From the NCBI GenBank assembly GCA_913063265.1, contig CAJXZG010000039.1, positions 1 to 44,738 on the forward strand: 44,738 nucleotides of DNA. The letters are read 5' to 3'. Shown here piece by piece: positions 16,194-25,139 of the stretch; position 1 is the stretch's first letter, and each line of letters begins with the position of its first letter. The position numbers were made by a program, and so were the translations under genes. The notes beneath the pieces were generated by a model. That model did no database searches, was not told the DNA's origin, and worked only from the letters and a program-made list of their open reading frames with translations. The stretch is from an uncultured Prolixibacteraceae bacterium (GTDB taxonomy: Bacteria > Bacteroidota > Bacteroidia > Bacteroidales > Prolixibacteraceae).

Positions 16194-17399
16194 ATGGAAT
16201 CGATACGACAATTATACAGAATCGGCCATGGCCCCTCAAGTAGTCATACAATGGGCCCTAAAAAAGCGGCGGAAAGATTTCTTACAAAGAATGCTTCTGC
16301 CAAAAAATTCGAGGTAGTTTTATATGGTAGTTTGGCAGCTACAGGATTGGGACACCTTACTGATAAAGCCATAACAGAAACTTTTAAAAACTACACCTGC
16401 GATATCCATTGGGAACCGGCAACTTTTCTACACAAACACCCAAATGCTTTAAAATTTATTGCTTATGATAAAAACAATAATATACAGGATGAATGGATAG
16501 CATATAGCATTGGTGGCGGAACCATAATTGATGATGAAACCGAATCGGAAACAAAAGAAATTTATCCTCATAGTAATCTTCACGAAATCATGGACTGGTG
16601 TAATCAAAACGGGAATCAGTTCTGGGAATATGTGGAGGAATTTGAGGGAGAAGAAATCTGGTCTTTTCTTGAGGAAGTATGGAAGGAAATGCAGAACAGC
16701 GTAAAACGAGGATTAAGCCGGGATGGTGTTTTACCGGGATCTTTAAAACTACCTCGAAAAGCAGAATCCTATTTTTCAAAAGGTAAAAATTATGCTACCC
16801 CATTTAAACGCCGTTCTCAACTTTTTTCTTATGCTTTGGCAGTATCAGAAGAAAATGCTTCGGGCGGGAAAATAGTGGCTGCCCCAACATGCGGAGCCTG
16901 CGGAGTTATGCCGGCTGTTTTGGTAAATGCTAAAAAAGTATACGATTCGAGTAAAACTTCGATATTAAGAGCATTGGCAACTGCAGGTTTAATAGGAAAC
17001 ATTGTTAAAAAAAATGCTTCCATTTCAGGTGCGGAAGTAGGTTGTCAGGGAGAGGTAGGAACTGCTTGTGCCATGGCCTCTGCTGCCGGGACTCAATTAA
17101 TGGGCGGTACAATTTACCAAATTGAATACGCTGCCGAAATGGGACTGGAACATCACCTGGGTTTAACCTGTGACCCGGTTGCCGGTTTGGTTCAAATTCC
17201 ATGTATCGAAAGAAATGCATTTGCCGCTGAAAGAGCGGTTGCACACACTACGTTTGCAATAATAAGCGACGGAAGACACAGGATAAGTTTTGATGAAGTT
17301 GTTGAAACCATGTACAAAACGGGAATCGACCTGCAAAGTCAATACCGCGAAACTTCAATGGGTGGATTGGCAAAACATAAAGCCTTACCGAAATCCTGA
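16194..17399 (+). CDS. sdaA: L-serine ammonia-lyase (single-chain, iron-sulfur type)
   Basis: This 401-residue cytoplasmic enzyme converts L-serine to pyruvate and ammonia. The N-terminal domain has IGHGPSSSHTMGPKKAAERF at residues 12-31, the classic serine-dehydratase beta-domain motif. The C-terminal catalytic domain has APTCGACGVMPAVL near 228 and LTCDPVAGLVQIPCIERNAFA near 323, supplying the cysteines that hold the 4Fe-4S cluster. Length is somewhat below the 455 residues of the E. coli enzyme but typical of compact single-chain forms. It ends one base before a convergent lipoprotein gene and stands alone. It likely serves amino-acid catabolism. The upstream 278 bp are AT-rich, with no confident promoter. 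Confidence 0.93.
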   Translation: MESIRQLYRIGHGPSSSHTMGPKKAAERFLTKNASAKKFEVVLYGSLAATGLGHLTDKAITETFKNYTCDIHWEPATFLHKHPNALKFIAYDKNNNIQDEWIAYSIGGGTIIDDETESETKEIYPHSNLHEIMDWCNQNGNQFWEYVEEFEGEEIWSFLEEVWKEMQNSVKRGLSRDGVLPGSLKLPRKAESYFSKGKNYATPFKRRSQLFSYALAVSEENASGGKIVAAPTCGACGVMPAVLVNAKKVYDSSKTSILRALATAGLIGNIVKKNASISGAEVGCQGEVGTACAMASAAGTQLMGGTIYQIEYAAEMGLEHHLGLTCDPVAGLVQIPCIERNAFAAERAVAHTTFAIISDGRHRISFDEVVETMYKTGIDLQSQYRETSMGGLAKHKALPKS

Positions 17400-17400
17400 A

Positions 17401-18201
17401 TTAATTTAACCACTCAGGTTTATCCTTCATAGAGAAATCAATATTTACCACATCCCCGTTTTTCCATTTCCTTACAATTTGACTATATTCTCCGGGAGTG
17501 GCGACATACTTAACTCCTTTTTCAATGATAGTTACATTTTTTGCCCATTCAGGAATACGAATAAACAGTTCGATATATCTCTTTTCTTCCATTTTGAATT
17601 CTATTTGAATTTGCCCTGCCTGGGGATAATCCGTATTCTGTGTAATTTCTACCATACCTTTTAAAGTATGGTTGTATTTTATTGTTGAGTTGACAAACAA
17701 ATTCACGCAAATATGATCAACATTTTTTGTAAATATCCATGGAGTAATCCATTCCTCAATTCTTTTTAATTCATTACCGGAATACATTTCTGAACTTTTA
17801 AACAAAGTGGCTTCGAGTTCACTTGCATAAATGCTTTCTCCTGTTATTTCCAACAAAAATCCTGTAATTTCTATCCATTTCCCGACATCTTCAAAACCAA
17901 AGCTTAAGTTTTGTACTTTAAGCTTTTGCCATTCATTTTCAGCAGTTTTAATGTTGAAATTTTCATCTTTGCTATCATAATATCGTTTTAGTAAAAGTAA
18001 ATTATTCAATGCGCTATTTTCTTGTTGAAAGTTTACTGAATCTTTTTCTATTTGAATAACATCTGCATAAATTGATTGAGTTAAAGAAACCTGTTCTAAT
18101 TCGACCTTTTGAAACTTTTTAGGTGGAAATTGAATTGCAGGATTACATGAAATCATAAAAAGTACTGAAAAGGAAAACAGCAAAAGATTTTTAGTCGACA
18201 T
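17401..18201 (-). CDS. Short lipoprotein resembling the C-terminal part of GH127 (DUF1680) glycosidases, catalytic barrel missing
   Basis: This 266-residue protein starts with a lipoprotein signal ending LFMISC (Cys19). The region from about residue 125 (YASELEATLF) through 160 (HICVNLFVNSTI) to 245 (NTDYPQAG, ELFIRIPEWAK, RKWKNGDVVNIDF) resembles the junction and beta-sandwich of GH127 beta-L-arabinofuranosidases, in which TDYPW, LRIPGWA and RxWxxGDxV motifs occur. A full GH127 protein is about 600 residues or more with an (alpha/alpha)6 barrel. Here the barrel and its Cys/Glu catalytic motif (CCPPN) are absent, so it is probably not a glycosidase. It may be a carbohydrate-binding pseudoenzyme or a decayed gene. 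Convergent with sdaA. Confidence 0.6.
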   Translation of the reverse strand: MSTKNLLLFSFSVLFMISCNPAIQFPPKKFQKVELEQVSLTQSIYADVIQIEKDSVNFQQENSALNNLLLLKRYYDSKDENFNIKTAENEWQKLKVQNLSFGFEDVGKWIEITGFLLEITGESIYASELEATLFKSSEMYSGNELKRIEEWITPWIFTKNVDHICVNLFVNSTIKYNHTLKGMVEITQNTDYPQAGQIQIEFKMEEKRYIELFIRIPEWAKNVTIIEKGVKYVATPGEYSQIVRKWKNGDVVNIDFSMKDKPEWLN

Positions 18202-18347
18202 AATTCTATTTTGAATTTAATTAGAATAACAGTAATTATATAAAGCGGTTCAAATAATTGTCTCAAAATTCGTATCAACATTTTATCACAAAAATGACAT
18301 TACTAAAGTTTTCCTGTATTGCTTTAAAATTCAAAAGAATAATTCCA

Positions 18348-18355
18348 TATATTTG
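18348..18355 (+). promoter_or_regulatory. Possible -7 element upstream of the MATE gene
   Basis: TATATTTG matches the Bacteroidota -7 consensus TAnnTTTG exactly. The -33 region is weak (TTGCTTTA at 18319-18326). It would leave a 5' leader of about 115 bases before the MATE start. Confidence 0.4.
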
Positions 18356-18478
18356 CAAATACAACGAAAAGATTACTACAATGAAAATTACAAGTATATT
18401 TATTACCGCCGTCAATCTGCCGTTCTAGAGCAGTAAAGAGAGTTTTCAAGTAGTTATTCATTTTCAAATTCATAATTC

Positions 18479-19915
18479 ATGTCTGACAAAAAATCGAAAG
18501 ATTTGTCATTAAATCTTAAAGAGATTAATCTTAAATCGCTCTGGCAGGATGTAAAAGAAGCCATAGGAGGAACAGAAAGAGATTTTACAGAAACCAGCCT
18601 GGGAAAAGCCATTTTTATACTGGCAGTGCCAATGGTTCTTGAAATGATAATGGAATCTGTATTTGCTGTTGTCGATATTTTCTTTGTATCAAAACTAGGT
18701 GCAGATGCTGTTGCAACAGTGGGAATTACCGAATCAACCATGACCATAGTTTATGCCATAGGGGTTGGATTGGCAGTGGCAACCACAGCCCTTGTTTCCC
18801 GCCGAATTGGAGAAAAAAAGAAAAAGGAAGCGGGAGAAGTTGCTTTTCAGGCATTAGTTATTGGAGTGGTAATTTCAGTTGTCATAGCTGTCGTGGGAAT
18901 TATATACGCCAAACCCTTTCTTAAAATTATGGGTGCCACAGATAAAATGGCTGAAGAAGGTTATATGTTTCCGGCCATTATGTTTGGAGGAAACGTTGTA
19001 ATAATGCTTCTCTTTATAATTAATGCTGTATTCCGAAGCTCGGGAGATGCAGCCATTTCAATGCGGGTAATGTGGTTTGCCAACATCATTAATATTATCC
19101 TCGACCCCCTGTTAATTTTTGGGTACGGGCCATTTCCTGAAATGGGTTTAAAAGGGGCAGCGGTGGCAACAACAACCGGACGTGGATTAGCTGTTGTTTA
19201 CCAGTTCTATTTGTTATCAAGTGGAAAATACAGGATTCAGCTATTTCTCGAAAATATCAGAATCAAACTCAATATTATCTGGGAGTTATTAAAGATTTCG
19301 GGAGGAGGAATCATGCAAAACTTAATTGCTACTTCAAGCTGGATTTTGCTGGTTCGTATTATCGCTGTTTCAGGCCCGGATGCCATTGCCGGTTATACCA
19401 TTGCAATCAGAATTGTATTGTTTCTGTTACTTCCTGCGTGGGGATTAAGTAATGCCGCTGCTACACTGGTAGGACAAAACCTGGGAGCTAAACGTCCCGA
19501 CAGGGCTGAAAAGTCGGTTTGGATTACAGCTTATGTTAACATGGCATTTATGGGATTAATGGGAGCATTACTGGCTATCTTTCCTGAATTCTGGATAAAA
19601 ATTTTTATTGCAGAAGAAACAGTAGTTTATAATGGAATTACAGCCCTTAGAATTCTTAGTTTTGGTTTCATTTTTTATGGCCTGGCCATGGTTTTAGTGC
19701 AGGGATTTAATGGTAGCGGAGATACTGCAACACCCACAAAAATGAATCTTATAACTTTTTGGGTTCTGGAAATCCCACTCGCTTATTTTCTTGCCATAAT
19801 GCTAAATAAAGGATTAACCGGAGCAAGTATTTCGGTTGTTCTTGCGGAAAGTTTTTTAGCAATGTTTGCACTCTATTTGTTTAGAAAAGGAAAATGGAAG
19901 TTGAGGGAAGTCTGA
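18479..19915 (+). CDS. MATE family multidrug/metabolite efflux transporter
   Basis: This 478-residue membrane protein has twelve predicted helices in two homologous halves. The first starts at SLGKAIFILAVPMVLEMIMESVFAVVDIFFVSKLGADAVATVG (about residues 40-82) and the second at LLKISGGGIMQNLIATSSWILLVRIIA (about 270-296), with GLSNAAATLVGQNLGAKRPDRAE near 326, all typical of NorM/DinF-like MATE pumps. It would export cationic drugs or metabolites in exchange for sodium or protons. A 40-residue polar N-terminal extension precedes helix 1, longer than in many relatives. The stop codon lies in a short repeat-rich stretch (GGAAGTC units). Substrate unknown. Confidence 0.9.
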   Translation: MSDKKSKDLSLNLKEINLKSLWQDVKEAIGGTERDFTETSLGKAIFILAVPMVLEMIMESVFAVVDIFFVSKLGADAVATVGITESTMTIVYAIGVGLAVATTALVSRRIGEKKKKEAGEVAFQALVIGVVISVVIAVVGIIYAKPFLKIMGATDKMAEEGYMFPAIMFGGNVVIMLLFIINAVFRSSGDAAISMRVMWFANIINIILDPLLIFGYGPFPEMGLKGAAVATTTGRGLAVVYQFYLLSSGKYRIQLFLENIRIKLNIIWELLKISGGGIMQNLIATSSWILLVRIIAVSGPDAIAGYTIAIRIVLFLLLPAWGLSNAAATLVGQNLGAKRPDRAEKSVWITAYVNMAFMGLMGALLAIFPEFWIKIFIAEETVVYNGITALRILSFGFIFYGLAMVLVQGFNGSGDTATPTKMNLITFWVLEIPLAYFLAIMLNKGLTGASISVVLAESFLAMFALYLFRKGKWKLREV

Positions 19916-20029
19916 GAAAGTCGGAAGTCGAAAACCGAAGTTTGAATAAGTCAAACATTTTTGTGTATTGAACAAAACTATTGTTTAATTCCTTATTATT
20001 CAAAACATTAATCTTATAAACTAATACCA

Positions 20030-20506
20030 ATGAAAAAAATAGGAATTGAAATCAAGTGGGGAATCTTATTCGCAGTTATTCAGTTGTTATGGATGTTAGG
20101 CGAAAGACTTGCAGGTTTACACGACGAAAACATTGCAATGCATGCCTGGGTTACCAACTTTTTCGCAATTGTAGCCATTGCGGTATATGTAGTGGCATTA
20201 ATAGATAAAAGGAAAAATGGTTTTGGAGGAAAAATGACCTGGAAACAGGGTTTTATTTCGGGATTGATTATAACAGCAGTCATAACAATTCTTACTCCTT
20301 TAACCCAATATATTACCAGCACTGTGATTTCTCCCGATCATTTTGAAAACATGATTAATTATACAGTTGAAAACGGAATAAAATCGAGAGAAGAAGCAGA
20401 GGCTTATTTCAATTTGAAAAGTTATATGATTCAAAGTATAATTTTTGCACCTGTTGTTGGAGTAGTTACATCTGCCATTGTAGCCATATTTGTGAAAAAG
20501 AAGTAA
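20030..20506 (+). CDS. DUF4199 membrane protein
   Basis: A 158-residue protein with four probable transmembrane helices (about residues 8-25, 41-62, 78-100 and 130-155). The stretch TWKQGFISGLIITAVITILTPLTQYI, followed by SPDHFENMINYTVENG, is characteristic of DUF4199, a family I know almost only from Bacteroidota. Function is unknown. It begins 114 bp after the MATE gene and is followed by 216 bp of non-coding DNA, so it is probably monocistronic. The upstream spacer contains degenerate short repeats rather than a clear promoter. Confidence 0.82.
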   Translation: MKKIGIEIKWGILFAVIQLLWMLGERLAGLHDENIAMHAWVTNFFAIVAIAVYVVALIDKRKNGFGGKMTWKQGFISGLIITAVITILTPLTQYITSTVISPDHFENMINYTVENGIKSREEAEAYFNLKSYMIQSIIFAPVVGVVTSAIVAIFVKKK

Positions 20507-20722
20507 TCGTAACATAATCATTTTGCACGTACATTAAGTATTTTGAAATTGCCGTAAAAAAATTGTAAGGAACCTCAAATAAGTGTTGAGTATTGAGTAC
20601 TGCATAATGAGAATATAGATACTCTATGCTTATGTTTCTGTACTCCTACAAATTGAGCAATAAGCACAATTGTATTTAACAGGCTAACAAATAAGATGTT
20701 AACTAAATAATCGAAAATAATT

Positions 20723-21316
20723 ATGAAACGTTTTAAAACTGTAGATGAGTTTATTTTAAACACAAATTCGGGAAAAGATATCCTGATTACATTAAGGGAT
20801 ATCATAAAATCTACAGAACTTGAAGAAACCATAAAGTGGGGTGCACCCTGTTATACTTTTAATGGAAAAAATGTTGTAGGATTAGGTTCGTTTAAGAGCT
20901 ATGTTGGTTTATGGTTTTTTCAGGGTGGCTTGCTAAAAGATACGAAAGGGGTTTTGATTAATGCCCAGGAAGACAAAACCAAAGCAATGCGACAATGGCG
21001 TTTCAACTCGGTTGAAGAAATTGATGAAAAGGTGTTAAAAGAATATATTGCCGAGTCCATTGAGAATGTAAAACAGAAAAAAGAGATAAAACCAGACAGA
21101 AGTAAACCGCTTCTCATTCCCGAAGAATTAAAAGCTGAATTTGAAACCAATCCTGAATTGAAAATGGCATTCAATAATTTTTCGAAAGGAAAACAAAGAG
21201 AATTTGCAGACCATATTTCAGAGGCAAAACAAGAAAAAACACGATTGAGCCGTTTGCAAAAAATCATTCCATTAGTTCAACAGGGTATTGGACTACATGA
21301 TAAATACAAAAAATAA
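20723..21316 (+). CDS. YdeI-like protein (DUF1801 plus OmpD-associated C-terminal domain)
   Basis: This 197-residue soluble protein has an N-terminal DUF1801 domain (residues about 15-110) with the characteristic ELEETIKWGAPCYTFNGKNVVGLGSFKSYVGLWFF. A C-terminal helical domain resembles the YdeI/OmpD-associated module (IPEELKAEFETNPELKMAFNNFSKGKQREFADHISEAKQEKTRLSRLQKII). Members occur widely in Bacteroidota and Firmicutes; the role is unclear and has been linked to stress or antimicrobial-peptide resistance in a few organisms. It is followed 53 bp later by the DUF2891 gene in the same direction, but shared function is not evident. Confidence 0.82.
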   Translation: MKRFKTVDEFILNTNSGKDILITLRDIIKSTELEETIKWGAPCYTFNGKNVVGLGSFKSYVGLWFFQGGLLKDTKGVLINAQEDKTKAMRQWRFNSVEEIDEKVLKEYIAESIENVKQKKEIKPDRSKPLLIPEELKAEFETNPELKMAFNNFSKGKQREFADHISEAKQEKTRLSRLQKIIPLVQQGIGLHDKYKK

Positions 21317-21369
21317 TTTTATTCCCTCATCATTTCGAACTATTTTCACATCATCAAATATGATTCGAA

Positions 21370-22440
21370 ATGAAAATAAAACATTACCTGTTTTTTACTT
21401 TTTTTCTGATAAGTTTCACCGGAAATTCTCAGCCAAAACAAAACCTGGTTTTTAGCGAAGAAATGGCACAATATCTTTACCATTTTGCCTACGAATGTAT
21501 CGACCAGGAATATCCAAACAAATTAAATCAGGTGCTTGGGAATGATAGTTACCTTGCTCCTCCCCGGGAATTACACCCCGCTTTTTACGGATGTTTTGAC
21601 TGGCATTCTTCGGTACATGGTCACTGGACTTTGGTTACCATTTTATCAGAATTCCCGGATTTTGAGCACAAGGATGCGATAATTACAAAACTCAGAAAAA
21701 ATATTACCAGAGAAAATATCGAAAAAGAGATTGAATATTTTGATGACGAACATAATAAAAACTACGAGCGAACTTATGGTTGGGCGTGGCTTTTAAAACT
21801 GGATGAAGCTTTGCTCGAATGGGATACTGATGAAGCAAAAGAACTTCAACAAAATCTCTCTCCTCTTACTGATTTAATTGCATTAAAATTTTCAGACTTT
21901 TTAGATAAGTTGAATTATCCAATCAGAGTTGGTGAACATACCAATATTGCATTTGGGATGTCGTTTGCCTATGATTGGGCAAAAAAATACAATCCTGCTC
22001 TGGCAGAAAAAATTGAACAAAAAGCAATTGAATATTTCTATAATGATTATGAATGTCCGCTTACATGGGAACCCGGTGGTTTCGATTTTCTCTCCCCATG
22101 TTTGCAGGAAGCTTCTTTGATGCAAAAGGTTTTATCCTCCGAAGATTACAAAAAATGGTTGAAAAAATTTCTTCCAAAGTTTGAGAAAAAACCTGAAGAG
22201 TTTATTGAAGTTGCTGTTGTTACAGACCGCAGTGATGGTAAATTGGCACATTTGGACGGGCTTAATTTTAGCCGTGCCTGGTGTTTATTCGAAATGGGTA
22301 AAGCTTTGAACAATCAAAAAATGATTGACCTGGCAACAGAGCATTTTAATTACAGTTACGAAAAAATGGATTCGGGCGAGTATGCAGGTGCTCACTGGCT
22401 TGCATCTTTTGCTGTTTATGCACTTATAAAAAGTAAATAA
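21370..22440 (+). CDS. DUF2891 family exported protein
   Basis: This 356-residue protein has an N-terminal signal peptide (KHYLFFTFFLISFTGNSQ), so it is probably periplasmic. The mature part is recognisable as DUF2891 from LHPAFYGCFDWHSSVHGHWTLV (about 59-80), YGWAWLLKLDEAL (about 138) and SDGKLAHLDGLNFSRAWCLFEM (about 287-310), a helical-barrel family of unknown activity. Conserved His, Asp, Trp and Cys residues in these motifs look like a catalytic or ligand site. Its stop codon overlaps the ATG of the next SDR gene by one base (TAATG), so the two are translationally coupled and may act together. Confidence 0.83.
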   Translation: MKIKHYLFFTFFLISFTGNSQPKQNLVFSEEMAQYLYHFAYECIDQEYPNKLNQVLGNDSYLAPPRELHPAFYGCFDWHSSVHGHWTLVTILSEFPDFEHKDAIITKLRKNITRENIEKEIEYFDDEHNKNYERTYGWAWLLKLDEALLEWDTDEAKELQQNLSPLTDLIALKFSDFLDKLNYPIRVGEHTNIAFGMSFAYDWAKKYNPALAEKIEQKAIEYFYNDYECPLTWEPGGFDFLSPCLQEASLMQKVLSSEDYKKWLKKFLPKFEKKPEEFIEVAVVTDRSDGKLAHLDGLNFSRAWCLFEMGKALNNQKMIDLATEHFNYSYEKMDSGEYAGAHWLASFAVYALIKSK

Positions 22441-23231
22441 TGAATTTAGAAATAAAGGATAAAGTATTTATGGTAGCTGCATCCAGTAAAGGATTGGGCT
22501 TTGGAATTGCCAGGGAACTGGCCTTAAATGGTGCAATTGTTTGTATCGCCAGCCGAACAAAAAATGAAATAGAAAAAGCAGCCGAAGATTTAAGAGCGGA
22601 AACGGATGCAACAATTCATGCTTCAGTATTTGATGCTGCTAATGTCAACTCCATTGCAGCGTGGATTAAAAGTGTGGAGTCTTCGTTCGAAAGAATTGAT
22701 GGATTGGTTGTAAATGCAGGTGGCCCCCCCACCGGAAATTTTGATGACTTTACAGATGAAGACTGGGAAAGTGCATTCAATTTGTCTTTAATGAGTGCCG
22801 TTAGATTAGTCAGAGGTGTTCTTCCATCAATGCGTTTAAACGGCTCTGGATCTATTCTCACAGTAACTTCCATGTCGGTTAAAGAACCAATAAACCGGCT
22901 TTTGCTTTCGAATGTATTTAGAGCCGGTGTTACAGGTTTGGTTAAAAGTTTGGCGAATGAGCTGGCATGTGAAAACATCAGAGTTAACAATTTACTTCCG
23001 GGAAGAATTGACACCGATCGTGTTCGTTCGATTGACCAATCAAATTCTGAGCAATCAGGAATTTCTGTAGATGAAATAAAAAGCAAAAATGAAGCAATCA
23101 TCCCGCTTGGTCGTTACGGAAAAACTGATGAATTTGGAAAAGCCGGAGCATTTTTACTTTCGCCGGCAGCCTCCTATATCACCGGTGTAAGCCTTGCCGT
23201 TGATGGGGGAATTTTGAAAACAGTTTGGTAA
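22440..23231 (+). CDS. SDR-fold protein lacking the usual catalytic Tyr-Lys pair
   Basis: This 263-residue protein has the SDR fold and order: VAASSKGLGFGIA at 12-24 replaces TGxxxGIG, VNAGGPPTG occupies 91-99, Ser144 lies in VTSMS, and the C-terminus has LSPAASYITGVSLAVDGG. At the place of the YxxxK pair it has Ser157 and Arg161 (LLLSNVFRAGVTGL). This matches the group known in conserved-domain collections as BKR_like_SDR_like, which departs from both the cofactor and catalytic motifs. It is thus often labelled 3-oxoacyl-ACP reductase but cannot use the standard mechanism. It overlaps the DUF2891 gene by one base. Real activity unknown. Confidence 0.85.
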   Translation: MNLEIKDKVFMVAASSKGLGFGIARELALNGAIVCIASRTKNEIEKAAEDLRAETDATIHASVFDAANVNSIAAWIKSVESSFERIDGLVVNAGGPPTGNFDDFTDEDWESAFNLSLMSAVRLVRGVLPSMRLNGSGSILTVTSMSVKEPINRLLLSNVFRAGVTGLVKSLANELACENIRVNNLLPGRIDTDRVRSIDQSNSEQSGISVDEIKSKNEAIIPLGRYGKTDEFGKAGAFLLSPAASYITGVSLAVDGGILKTVW

Positions 23232-23263
23232 AAGCCCCTCCAAACCTCCCCAAGGGGAGGCTT
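23232..23263. repeat. Short GC-rich palindromic intergenic repeat
   Basis: Arms CCTCCCC (23245-23251) and GGGGAGG (23254-23260) surround a two-base loop, preceded by AAGCCCCTCC and followed by CTTAAAAAAG. I recall similar units as common intergenic repeats in Bacteroidota; a terminator or REP-like role is possible. Confidence 0.6.
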
Positions 23264-23274
23264 AAAAAAGAATT

Positions 23275-24876
23275 ATGAAAATTATTTTTTTACTGTTTTG
23301 TGTTTCTAGTACGTTGTTTTTAGCAGCTCAAAATCATCATATTCGATTTGAGAATTTTGATATTCAGCATTATTCTTTTGAAATTCATTTAAATGATACC
23401 ACAGATATTATTGAAGGAAAAGCAAATATCAAATTAATTACTTTAAAACCTAATAAAAACATAGTCCTTGATCTTGTCGGGAAAAATAAATCTACGGAAA
23501 AAGGAATGCGTGTTTCTAAAGTTTTGGTGGGTGGAGAAATTACTCCATTTTCTCATTCCCAAAATCAACTGGAAATTAATTTGAATTCAGAAACTAAAGC
23601 AAATCAACAAATTCAACTGGAAATTATTTACACCGGAATTCCAGCTGATGGTTTGGTTATTTCGGAAAATAAATATGGCAAGCGAACATTTTTTGGTGAC
23701 AATTGGCCCGACCGTGCCAAACATTGGTTGCCAACCATCGACCACCCATCAGATAAAGCAACTTTGGAGTTTTTGGTATATGCACCCGAACATTATGAAA
23801 TAATATCAAATGGACATTTGGTAGAAAAAAGACAATTAGAAAATGACTATGAATTTACGCACTGGAAAGAAGATGTTCCGCTATCGACCAAACTAATGGT
23901 AATTGGCGTGGCTGATTTTGCAGCAGAATATTTTGAGGATAAAAATGGAATTCCGGTGAGCAATTGGGTTTTTACGGAGAACCGCGAAAAGGGCTTTTAT
24001 AATTATCGTTTTCACTCAAAAGCATTGGAGTACTTTACTGAATTATTAGGGCCGTACTCCTATGAAAAACTTGCACATGTTCAATCTAAAACCCGGTACG
24101 GAGGAATGGAAAATGCAAGCTGTATTTTTTATCACGAAAGAACCGGAACCAGTGAACAAAGTCAGGAAAGACTGTTTGCCCATGAAGTTGCGCACCAGTG
24201 GTTTGGAAATTCGGTTACCGAACAAAACTGGCATCATGTTTGGCTCAGCGAAGGATTTGCTACTTATTTAACTCATGTTTACAACCAGCATTTTTATGGT
24301 GAAGAAAAATTTCAGGCTGATTTGCAAAGAGACAGAGAAAGAATTATTCGCTACTCAAAACAAAAGTTGACTCCCGTTATTGACACAACCGTAACCGATT
24401 ATATCAAACTGTTGAATACCAATTCATACCAAAAAGCAAGCTGGTTTTTGCACATGCTGCGAAATAAAGTAGGTGACGAAAACTTTTTCAAAGGACTACG
24501 AAAATACTATACCGATTTTCAAAATTCAACAGCACTTACCCAAGATTTTCAAAATGTGATGGAAACGGTTTCCGGCAAAGATTTAGATAGATTTTTTCAG
24601 CAGTGGCTGTGGCAGGCAGGGCATCCGGTATTAGAAATGGATTGGAAGCAAAGTTCAGGAAACTTGTATATTTCTATCCAACAGGTTCAAAAAGAATCTT
24701 TATTCAGTTTTCCTCTTAAAATTCAGATCTTTTATGAAAACGGAAATGCAGAATTAATTGAAAATAAATTTGTTGGTTCATCAATACAAATTATAAATCA
24801 AACAAAGGGAAAAGTCAAAGATATAATTATCGACCCTAATGTATTCTTACTTTTTGAAGAAACGAAAATGAAGTAA
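23275..24876 (+). CDS. M1 family zinc aminopeptidase
   Basis: This 533-residue protein with a signal peptide (MKIIFLLFCVSSTLFLAAQ) is probably periplasmic. The zinc site is HEVAH at residues 303-307 with the third ligand Glu326 in LSEGFATY, an HExxH-x18-E arrangement. The substrate N-terminus loop is GGMEN at 276-280, the equivalent of GAMEN. The N-terminal beta domain (about 25-210) and the catalytic thermolysin-like domain are complete, while the long C-terminal ARM domain of large M1 enzymes is absent, making a compact member. It would remove N-terminal residues from peptides. It starts 44 bp after the SDR gene, with a palindromic repeat in between. Confidence 0.92.
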   Translation: MKIIFLLFCVSSTLFLAAQNHHIRFENFDIQHYSFEIHLNDTTDIIEGKANIKLITLKPNKNIVLDLVGKNKSTEKGMRVSKVLVGGEITPFSHSQNQLEINLNSETKANQQIQLEIIYTGIPADGLVISENKYGKRTFFGDNWPDRAKHWLPTIDHPSDKATLEFLVYAPEHYEIISNGHLVEKRQLENDYEFTHWKEDVPLSTKLMVIGVADFAAEYFEDKNGIPVSNWVFTENREKGFYNYRFHSKALEYFTELLGPYSYEKLAHVQSKTRYGGMENASCIFYHERTGTSEQSQERLFAHEVAHQWFGNSVTEQNWHHVWLSEGFATYLTHVYNQHFYGEEKFQADLQRDRERIIRYSKQKLTPVIDTTVTDYIKLLNTNSYQKASWFLHMLRNKVGDENFFKGLRKYYTDFQNSTALTQDFQNVMETVSGKDLDRFFQQWLWQAGHPVLEMDWKQSSGNLYISIQQVQKESLFSFPLKIQIFYENGNAELIENKFVGSSIQIINQTKGKVKDIIIDPNVFLLFEETKMK

Positions 24877-25139
24877 ACAATACCTTTTAAGACCAATTTA
24901 TTAACATTTATCTATTCCCAATCACAAATAAGAATGTCGCATTTCACAAAGTAGCTTGTTAAGTGCAAACAAAGTTTGATTAGTGAATTTTACTTCTATA
25001 AATTAAGTCCTATTGCGTTGAATACTTTATTTTCCGAACTTGTAGTTTTTAAAATTTAGGTTTGAGAAGGAATATGAAATTAATCCTGAACAGCAAGATA
25101 TGTAAATTCATAATTACTGATTGAATATTTTTTAAAGCT

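Noticed and set aside
18381..18428. 15-codon frame in the MATE leader, considered as a leader peptide
   Set aside because: No run of regulatory codons and no alternative hairpins around it could be recognised.
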